NCBI GenBank assembly: GCA_021234155.1
Contig: JAJEKV010000210.1
Span: 88,501 to 152,500, forward strand
Source of the DNA: Isoetes taiwanensis
Lineage: Eukaryota > Streptophyta > Lycopodiopsida > Isoetales > Isoetaceae
Reading direction: 5' to 3'
DNA: 64,000 bases
The stretch's first letter is position 1, and every line of letters starts with the position of its first letter. The notes beneath the pieces are model-generated. The model was not told the DNA's origin. It did not search any database and saw only the letters and a list, made by a program, of their open reading frames with translations. Position numbers and translations under genes: made by a program. Positions 38,161 to 46,440 of the stretch are shown piece after piece.

Positions 38161-41100
38161 TCATGGAGGGACTAATCCTTTCTTTGTCAAATAACTCTCA
38201 AGATAGGGATCCATCTCCTTAGTCCGATCTAGTTCTGGATGCGTTTTGACAACATCTGATACTGTTTTACCAGAAGCCAAGCCACTCATGATGGACATGA
38301 ATAGTACTAGAAACTCATCTGTTGAGTTATCTTGTGGAGTATAAGTTGGTGGATTTAGAGCCTGACCTTGATTATAAAAGCACTTAAGATCATCATCATC
38401 TACTATTATGATGTCCTCTTTCTTTTGAATGCCAAGCTGATCCATCATAGTACCAAGATGTTTTTAAGACCGGTTTGCCATTCGGATCTCTTGGATGTGG
38501 AAACTTTATACACTTACTTTGGTCCCAAATCGTCACAAAGTCTCGATTCATGCACGGTAACACCCTAAGTACTTCATCAACATTTCTGCGTTCCATTGAG
38601 GGACGGATGGCAACTTCGAAAACAATCTGAACGCCTCATTCATCATATCTTCTAAGTGTGGGCGAGGATAGATCCACTTAGTATTCGATTCTAGAGGGAC
38701 TTGCTCGAAGTCATCCCCATTAATAAGCTTCTTAGGAAACGTTTTACACAGGACACCATTCAGATCGACGACAATGATTTTGTCACAAGCAGGTGGAGGC
38801 CTGAATCATGGAAAACAAAGAGTTAGCCATGCAAAAGTGTTCTGCAATACACGCCAAGCGCGTTTTATGCTTCATAAATAAGCTACATATCGCTACCTGG
38901 CGTGAATTACCTTTCATCGTCGCCGTCATCCGCCCGTTCAGCCGGCGTCTATTCACTCCCGGATGCTTACCGCCCGAAGCATGAACGCCGATTAAGTTCG
39001 GACATGTCCTCTTCTATGAAAGCTACCACAGGGGTTTGATTCCTAACCTCAGTGGTTGCATCTGAGCTTGCATGATCATCCTGGCTGCTATCAGCAACTG
39101 CCGCAGTCGTACCCCCAAGCTGGACATTACCAGTTGGAATGTTATCAAGCATAGACGCCAAATTTTTCTCCATGGTCTCACGTTCTGCTCTAGCATTTTG
39201 GCCTTCTCCTCGGGGTTGCATTGCTTTTGAACATTCGGAGTTGCACTTTCGGAGGCTTTTGTGAACTAGTATTTACCTTACGCCCTTTGTAAGGTACCAA
39301 AGCCAACGGGTTTTTATCTTTGACAGGACCCCAATCAGCCGTGGCTAGTACCTTCTCGAAAAACACTTCAAGGAAATCCCTGGACTGGTCATCGTTGACG
39401 AAACTTAAACATCTTCTTGATGTCTTCAGGGCCTCTCTACCAATATACCCTCCAACATGCAATTCACAGCAAGTGGTATCAAGTGGTGCAAATGCCTCAA
39501 CAAGATAGCTTGCCAGATTGATTGCAAACCCATGTTTATTCAAGGGTCCCTTTTCTTTTGTCAGCAATTCCAGAGTGATGTCTTTCCGGTAGAGGTTAGG
39601 AACATCAAATTCCTCGCCTTCATTTGCTTCATCCTCATCATCTGCTTTGTAGAAGACATTTTTCAAGTTGGGTTCATCCAAAAGAAAACACTGCCATGCA
39701 CCTTTATCCGATGCCCCTTTGCTCTTAGCTACCTCATAGTCATCATCTGGCACAAGGAATATCATTATGAAGATTATACAAGCGCTTTTATACTGCATCC
39801 TCAAATCAATATCCTTTGTCTCAAAGAGAAGAGAGCCTTCCCTAACGACCTTTAGGCATTCCAAGTCGTATGAAGCCACCAAAGCATGCATATGAGGCTC
39901 TCCTGGGGGGCATATGATGACAATAGTAAAGAGCTTCTGAGTTGTTAAGCCTATGCAGCTACTAAAAAAACTGCTGTACTCCTGTTGAGTCATCCCCTTC
40001 TCTCCTTTTGCAGTCCTGCTATCTAATACAAACAGAGAAATATTACGAGGGCCTATTGTTGTATCGGGTAGGAGACCTTTATAGCCAGTAGAGACCAGGT
40101 ATTGGAGTGTAGGTAAGTCACCACCAACATCTTTCAGGATGGCAACCTTTCTTCTCAGCTCAGCCATCACCTTATCAGATAGCTTTGAGGTGTGCTGTTG
40201 GTTCTTTGATTTCCTGTTTTGCAGAAATTCCTTCGACCAAAAGACGTATTTCTTGATGTCATCAGCAGACACGCCATATATACTTGTCTAGCAGGCCGAC
40301 TTCAGACAATGTTACATCACCAGATAGTTTCTGAAGTTCTTCACCAACTGCTACCTTCATAACTCGCATGTTCTTTATATGAGTGCAACAATCAATGAAG
40401 GACATTTTGTCCTTAACTGAAGAAGCCTTCTTGTACAGAACTTCTTTGTTTATGCATTGATTTAACAAGCAAATGATTTCATCATCTTGAAGGCCCTGTA
40501 CTTTCCTCATCTCGGTAGTCTTGAGATCAAATATTGAAGTATCTTGAGGAGGCACTCGTCCCATTGAGTCTCGGTAGTCGTTTTCGAAAGCATAAGCATC
40601 CCGAACTCGTTCCACTTCGTCCGGACTTAGGTCCCTTAGCGAAGACGATCTTGTAGGCATCTGTAGGACCTCACGGGAAGCCGCCTTGACGTCTACTTTG
40701 CTTCCTCCCCTTTTTTTTCCTTTTTTTGGCTCTTGGTTTCCTATCTTGGATGATAGTCCGAGCCAAGGTCTTTTCAATGCCTTAAACTCCTCGGACTTCG
40801 TTCCTCCCCTGCGGTCTTCCATATTCTATCCATTCTTTGGCGGGCATGGCCGGAGTTGTTCCACGTGCGAAGGGCTGCGTGTAAGGAAAGCATGTCACCC
40901 AATATGAGCAAGGCATACAAAAATTAACCGCTTTTAGATCAAGCAAAAGGATAATCGAAACGTCAAAGGCGGCCCGTGCTAATTCGGCGGGCGTGAATTC
41001 ATCTTTGCCAATTGGCCGGCGTGGCGTGAATTCATGTTGCCAATTGCGTGCACGGCGTGTATTCGTCGCCAATTGTCGCATGAATACACGCCACGCTTAA

Positions 41101-43229
41101 TTGCCAATCTATTGCATTTTGATCAGCGGCATGCGTTGGCAATTCGCGTGGGTGTATTCATGCCGACAATTCAGCGGTAATACACGCCAGCGCAATTGGC
41201 AAGATGAATTCACGCCAGAGGCGGGATTCGCGCGGGCGTGTATTCGTCGTATAAGCATGAATACCGCCAGCGGTAATTGGCAACCCATTGCATTCACGCG
41301 GGCGTGTATTCGTATACGCCTGAAGAAAATGCAAAGACATTGGCACTACAGCGTGGCATGTATTCATGCCGACGAATTACGACGAATACGCCCGGCGCCA
41401 ATTGGCAAAGATGAATTCACGCCACGTAATTGGTGTACGCTGACACTGGTTGGACCTAGTCTACTACTGTTATTGCTACTTGATATATCTGACTCTATTC
41501 CACCAAATATACTAACCTTTTATAAAGAAAGACTTCGCCCATTTCGTTCAATGTTGCACTAATCTCTGCCAGGTCCTCTGCAGGGGTATGGGGGCTTAGA
41601 AACCGACACCTCCTGTGGTTGTAATGTAGCAGATACATTGTTTGTCCGATTTGCTTAGCCTGGTTGGATAGGGATCGTTGTGCCTCAATAGAATGCTGTC
41701 CGTCAATAATAAGAAAGCATACATTAGGGTTCTCCACTGTTAGCTCTTCTAGTGTTTTCCACTGGAGTGGAGCATCATTTTTCTTATCCCAAGGAAGCAC
41801 GTCAGCTGGCATAGGAACTTGGCCTGGATTCCTCACCATCGCCCTCAATATTTTTCTTGCATGCTCAGGATCATACCTCCTGCTAACAAGACTTGACTTA
41901 TGTGATCTCACCAGACGGTCAACATGGATGGGATGTGTAAAAGATTGGCCAAGTGGGTAGTTGTCTGCATACTTGACTAGCCTACTCATTGCCTCCAGCT
42001 GCAATTTCTTTTCGGAGTCATTTTCTGCCAAAATGCCATCAAGCAATGCGGCGTGGGGATGTCCTTTCCTAAGTCCGGCAATCTTATTTGACATCCAATA
42101 GGTCGATATCATTTTGATGCTTCATCTCCTCCAGGTAATAACTTGGAGAAGGTCCTCGCAAAGCTCTCCTCACTGCAGACAGCCCTTCACTAATAGAAAC
42201 TGGAGTGAGGACAGTATTTTGAGGCCATCCGTACTTGAAACATGACTCAGCACTCACGTCCTTCTTCATCAGACCATCTTTGAAAGCAGTTGCCCTGGCA
42301 TGTGTAAATCTGGCGAGATCTTTCTTGTGGTTCTTCACAACCTCCACTAGGAGTTGATAACATATGTCATCCTGCTCCTCACAAGTGATAAGAATACCTT
42401 GTTTCTTCATAAGATCGGTCTCTTTCTTTCTGGAGTGTAACACAAGATCCACCTTACCATTTGTTTTGCCTACATCAACATACCACTCCGCACTGTCATC
42501 CATCTTCTCCTCGGGGCATGGAGGATGCGTATGCCGCTCTCGATAATGGATCCGCTATCATCCATCGACAACTCATAGGATATCAAGGTCCTCATTGGGC
42601 TTTCCCTTCTTACGTGAGTTGGAGCTCATTTGGAGTATCTTCCGAGCCTCTTGCTTTCTTAGGAGGAGGTGTAGGAGCTACCATTCGGTTTTGTCTCTTC
42701 TTCCCTCGCAAGCGAGGGTGCAATACACGCTTTAGCGATTTGGTGGTCATCAATTCCGCCAGGGCTAAAGTACGAGAATGGCATCGGTCCCCAATTACGG
42801 ACATGCACTCATAAGGCGTGCCAATTACAGCATGCCGAACAGACACTCGAAGGCAGGCCAACTAAACACGGTCATACTACTTTACAAATTATAGACAGAA
42901 CAGTTAATCACGAGCAGGACAATTTAACACAGGAAGGACATTTATTATGCAGATGCAAATACAAGTCACTGCAGAAATGAGCAGCTAAAGAAATGATAGA
43001 CAGGAGTGTGAGCAGCTATAGAAATTTAAGTCACTGCTACAGAAATAATAGGCAGGAGTATAGGCAGAAGATACCAGAGCAAATACAGTAAATACAGAGC
43101 AAACACTGCACACTAATCAGAGCAATGAACAATGAATGAATAACACACAGAATGATGATAATACTGACCTTCAGCACCTTCTCTCGCAGGCCGGCCTGAA
43201 TTTGGAGCAGCACGACCTTTGGGCGGCAT
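38161..43229 (-). pseudogene. Composite gene: ParB/DGQHR-like + methyltransferase-like + FCP1/NIF-like phosphatase domains
   Basis: Five exons (43229-43169, 42764-42614, 42492-41517, 40808-38971, 38800-38161) join with matching phases at all four GT-AG introns and give about 1,220 codons once five single-base breaks are allowed for (near 42100, 40270, 39230, 38620 and 38463). Start ATG 43229 has a TATA-like box 110 bp upstream. Exon 2 is basic, NLS-like (RGKKRQNR). FLIIDGQHSIEAQRSL (DGQHS near residue 334) matches the DGQHR motif of ParB-like/DndB-like domains. The 640-870 region looks like an N6-adenine methyltransferase, but LDSR (657) stands where DPPY is expected and HVGGYIGREAL (845) replaces the SAM-binding FxGxG. 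KIIVVDLNGVL (DLNGVL at 1020), FEVAI and IIIVDDDD resemble FCP1/NIF HAD phosphatases, with Asn for the second catalytic Asp. Domain names are inferences from motifs. With the breaks it cannot make one protein. Confidence 0.65.
40960..41440. repeat. Intron-borne array of GGCGTGTATTC / GCCAATT motifs
   Basis: Within intron 3 of the composite gene at least ten copies of GGCGTGTATTCRT or GGCGTGAATTC, or their reverse complements, alternate with GCCAATTG or GGCAATT. Orientation switches repeatedly, so many hairpins are possible. GC content is clearly higher than in the flanks. Related motifs recur at 38846-38860, 38897-38910, 42720-42830, 44597-44645 and in the hairpin at 44743-45048. Confidence 0.8.
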
Positions 43230-43757
43230 CTTCGCGATGATCTTGAGTGCCTCGGAGTTCTTGAGTTCTTGAGCGCCTCGGAGTTCTTGAGCGTCTCGGA
43301 GCAAGTCGACAATCAAAAAGAAAGAAATGGAATTCAAAAACTTATATAGATTTCCATAAGGCGATTAGGTCGGCTTTCGATCGACGGGTTTCATTCGGAT
43401 CGACTTTTGATCGACGGTCCGATAGAAGCGAGTGGTTATTAAAATTTCGCGGATCGACTTTTAATCGATGGTCCAGCGAATATTTAAATTTCGCGGATCG
43501 ACTTTTAATCGACGGTTAGCAATCTTACGATTGAGCCTAATGGGCCGGGGACGCGATAAAGACGAGCGATAAATGGCTCTCGACCGCCCGTATTGTCAAA
43601 TCCCATAATTAGATTTCACTCAGCGGCTAGAAAAGCAGTACAATTAACGGATAATTTGAAACTACCACCTAATCTTGCCGTCAGCCTTTCTTCTCATTCG
43701 AACTCGAAAGAACTCGAAAGAACTCGGAAGAACTGGGAAGAAGCCGGCGCTTGAGCG
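43230..43757. promoter_or_regulatory. Divergent spacer with four palindromic repeats
   Basis: This spacer separates the start of the composite gene (minus) from the plus-strand frame. Four copies of a TCGACTTTTAATCGA-type palindrome lie at about 43370-43388, 43395-43420, 43446-43474 and 43491-43523; the last two share a longer unit with AAATTTCGCGGATCGAC. On the minus strand CTATATAAG (43350-43342) is a plausible TATA box. Near the plus side GAACTCGAAA is repeated three times (43702-43735). Regulatory role is inferred from position and symmetry. Confidence 0.5.
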
Positions 43758-43833
43758 ATGTCGAGCGCCTTCATGTAAGTTCATCTACCCTTCCAGAACC
43801 CAAGCTCCAAATTAATCCCATGATCTTGCGACA

Positions 43834-44085
43834 TTGAACATCGTTGGAGAAGAATGCTACATGCTGACGACGAATTTGAAGAGGAGGGTGGGAAATTGCA
43901 AGATAGAATCAGTCGATCCGGAAGCAATCTGCCATGGAGTTCCTCTTGGAAATGATCATGTGAAGATTCTAGTAACCAGTTGCCATTTCAACGACGAAGC
44001 ATTACCCAGAAGCCATCCTGATGGAGACACAGTGGGTGAAAGCATCGGAACCTTTGTTGCATGGCCAGTAATTCGCTTAAAGAAG
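43834..44085 (+). CDS. Exon with DUF8039-like domain, partial gene
   Basis: An 84-codon frame, probably from the ATG at 43861, ends at a consensus donor (AAG/GTGAGT at 44085). It reads CHGVPLGNDHVKILVTS, then DGDTVGESIGTFVAWP. This resembles the DUF8039 domain found beside plant transposase-like proteins (name from memory). An ATG at 43758 with a perfect donor (AT/GTAAGT) could be a first exon, but I could not match its phase to this frame. The next exon is unclear; 46441-46465 starts in the same phase and may belong to the same gene as element B. Divergently arranged with the composite gene, which suggests a shared promoter. Confidence 0.5.
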
Positions 44086-44742
44086 GTGAGTTTCATTTTC
44101 TTGGAAGACATAGAGGAAGATTGAGTGCTCATACTAAAATGCACAAGCTGATTCTGTCATATATATGAAATTAAAACGCTTGCATGCCAGACCATTCATT
44201 CAATATTGCAAAACTATAAGGCCTGCAGACCAGAGCATTCAGGAATTTAAAAAACACTGTATTCTTTACATGGATGGGATATTCTTTAAAAAATCTGCAT
44301 TCTTTACATTGTTTTAATTGTTATTCATCTATGTGTTATTCATCTGTGTGTTGTTCCTCAGTAGTCTCAAATGCTGGCACAATAGTCTCAAATGCTGTTG
44401 AAAAAAGATAAACTGGCATACAAGATTCTGGCAACTAAGATGGTGCAGCTATTGGGATATTACCCAAAATGGCTTCGAGGTCTGCAACTCTAATTATCAG
44501 CTTAGCATTCTCCATTTCAAGCCCCTAAATAGCACGACACTAATTGAATAAGCTTATGCTTGTAGCCTATGCTGGCACAAGAGGAACTTCAGTTGAATAC
44601 GCGCCAGGCGTATGTTCAGTTGAATACGCGCCAGGCGCGAATTCATTGAGAAAACAAATTAGTGATTTCGTGCCATGAGCTAATACCATTCACTTGTAAT
44701 TTAAATGCCATGCGTGTATCCTGTATTGTACTTTAAAGCAGT

Positions 44743-45048
44743 ACTGTAATTTCTTCAGAAGCTGTACTGTAATTTTTAAATTCGAGAGAGCTGAATTGAA
44801 ATCATGCCAGGCGCGAAATATGCTTGTGTGCAAAATGTTTACATTGTGCAGGTCCAATACACGCTTGGCGTGAACTGCATAAAGCTAATTATTGTTTGCA
44901 ATTCACGCCAGGCGTGTATTGGACTGCTTGACAATTTAAACATTTTGCACACAAACATATTTCGCGCCTGGCGTGATCTCACTTCAACTCTCTCAAAATT
45001 AAGAATGAAAGAGCCAGAATTCAAAACAGCTTCTGAAGAAATTACAGT
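44743..45048. repeat. Large imperfect hairpin, arms about 140 nt
   Basis: ACTGTAATTTCTTCAGAAGC (44743) pairs with GCTTCTGAAGAAATTACAGT (ending 45048). Further in, GCCAGGCGCGAAATATG, GTGTGCAAAATGTTTA and CCAATACACGC pair with their complements on the right arm. The centre is near 44889. The arms differ by scattered substitutions and small indels. It contains the CACGCC/GGCGTG motif family of this region. Confidence 0.85.
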
Positions 45049-45283
45049 TATGCTTTCAAGTTAGAGTTGACACTAAAGAAACATATTGTAGTCATTAATC
45101 CTTGTATTGCCATTGAAAATTTTTACATAAGGCCTTTTATTAGAGTTGCCAGAATTCAAAACAGCTTCTGCAGAAATTACAGTTTTGCTTTCAAGTTAGA
45201 GTAGAAACTAAAGAAACATATTGCAGTCAGTAAATCCTTGTATTGCCATTGAAAAATTTTACATAAGGCCTTTTATTAGAGTT
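45014..45283. repeat. Tandem duplication, period 135 bp
   Basis: Copies start CCAGAATTCAAAACAGCTTC at 45014 and 45149 and share CTTGTATTGCCATTGAAAA. The first copy overlaps the right end of the large hairpin. Confidence 0.9.
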
Positions 45284-45404
45284 GCCTACGTGTTACAAAA
45301 ATTACGTAAGTTCTAGGCAGTTTAAGGAGATGCCTAGCTCCATTCATAATCCTCATTTGAGGCCTTTTTTGGAGATGCCCAGCTCGCTCTTCTGAACAAA
45401 AAAC

Positions 45405-45436
<32 letters not shown>

Positions 45437-45450
45437 CAGCCCTCTACCTC

Positions 45451-45906
45451 CTACTCTTCTTCTTCCTCATCTTCTTCCTCTGAGCTTTCATCTGCCATCT
45501 CCTCAAGGATGGCTTCTGCAACAACTTCATCATCGGAGGAGGAGAGGGCGTCCATAATCAGCTGCTTTTTTTCTTCTTCTAATTCTTCCCGCCATTCTTC
45601 ATCTGCTTCCTCCATTTCTTCTTCTTTCTCAATCTCGTTCTCCATCTCCTCATCTGAATCAAGGGGAGTATGGGGGGACTCGGGGCTGCTGATGCTGGTG
45701 CTCAGATAATCTTTTCCCGGGCGAAGCTTGCCCTGAAGAAATAACTCCTCGCAATTATCCAGGGTTGTGGTGCGAGAACAGCCACACCAAGCATCTGCGG
45801 GAGGGGGAATGGATTTCTTTATCAATTTTTTTCGCCTCTTCGCCTCTCGGGAGGCGAGTCCTGGTGAGGATGGAGCGGGGACGAGGCCGGCAGCATGGCT
45901 CACCAT
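45451..45906 (-). CDS. Hypothetical acidic protein, possibly an exon
   Basis: An ATG-started frame of 151 codons. The N-terminus is basic (REAKRRKKLIKK near 20-31), the middle has a Cys pair in AWCGCSRTTTLDNCEELF, and the C-terminal half is mostly Glu, Asp and Ser with a Glu run before the stop. Acidic tails of this kind occur at N-termini of some plant transposases, but I recognise no family. A long A run follows at 45411-45434 (plus). It lies in the gap between the DUF8039-like exon and element B, on the opposite strand. Low complexity alone could keep the frame open, so coding is uncertain. Confidence 0.35.
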   Translation of the reverse strand: MVSHAAGLVPAPSSPGLASREAKRRKKLIKKSIPPPADAWCGCSRTTTLDNCEELFLQGKLRPGKDYLSTSISSPESPHTPLDSDEEMENEIEKEEEMEEADEEWREELEEEKKQLIMDALSSSDDEVVAEAILEEMADESSEEEDEEEEE

Positions 45907-45989
45907 GGTAGAAGGAAGAAAGGAAGAAAGGATTGGCGCTAGAAGGAAGAAAGGATTGGCGGTTGAAAGAATGGAGGGTTTCTTATAGG

Positions 45990-46330
45990 CGCGGTTGTAA
46001 TTATGATTCCATCACATCATACAAGATTTATATCATATACGAATTACCTATCATTACTTCTATTGAATTAATTACGCTCTAGGTTATCATTAATTCTCTA
46101 TAGAATTACCCACATGTCAGCTATACTTAAAACCTATGTTTTCATTAATTTTGTATAATTACCTAGACCCCAGCTATACTTACAACCAACTTTGGCCCAT
46201 CTAGATTTACGACCTATACTTATCTCATTAGTACTACTAGCATACACCATATGTTACCATTAATTTTGCAATAATTACCTACACCTGAGCTATACTTACA
46301 ACCTATTTTTGGCTGCACTTACAACGTATA
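45990..46330. repeat. Degenerate tandem repeat, about three units
   Basis: Units combine ATTAATTTTGTATAATTACC with AGCTATACTTACAACCTAT; copies start near 46060, 46140 and 46255. AT-rich, not coding. Confidence 0.6.
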
Positions 46331-46440
46331 TTTGTCCATTTAATGGTTTTTTTGGTATTTCTTAAAGTTCCCTTTAATCGGTTCTCAAAATTACTTTGTC
46401 CTTTTTTCGAACTAATATTAAGACATTTCACTTCATATAG

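Noticed and set aside
39320-39855. Plus-strand frames of 62 and 132 codons
   Set aside because: Antisense shadows of the methyltransferase-like exon.
40262-42115. Programmed +1 frameshifting in the composite gene
   Set aside because: Considered because several breaks have one surplus base near a stop, but there is no conserved slippery site and two breaks lie at homopolymers, one in the other direction; decay or assembly error is simpler.
45509-45709. Poly-serine protein on the plus strand
   Set aside because: Antisense of the acidic Glu/Ser-rich frame at 45451-45906.
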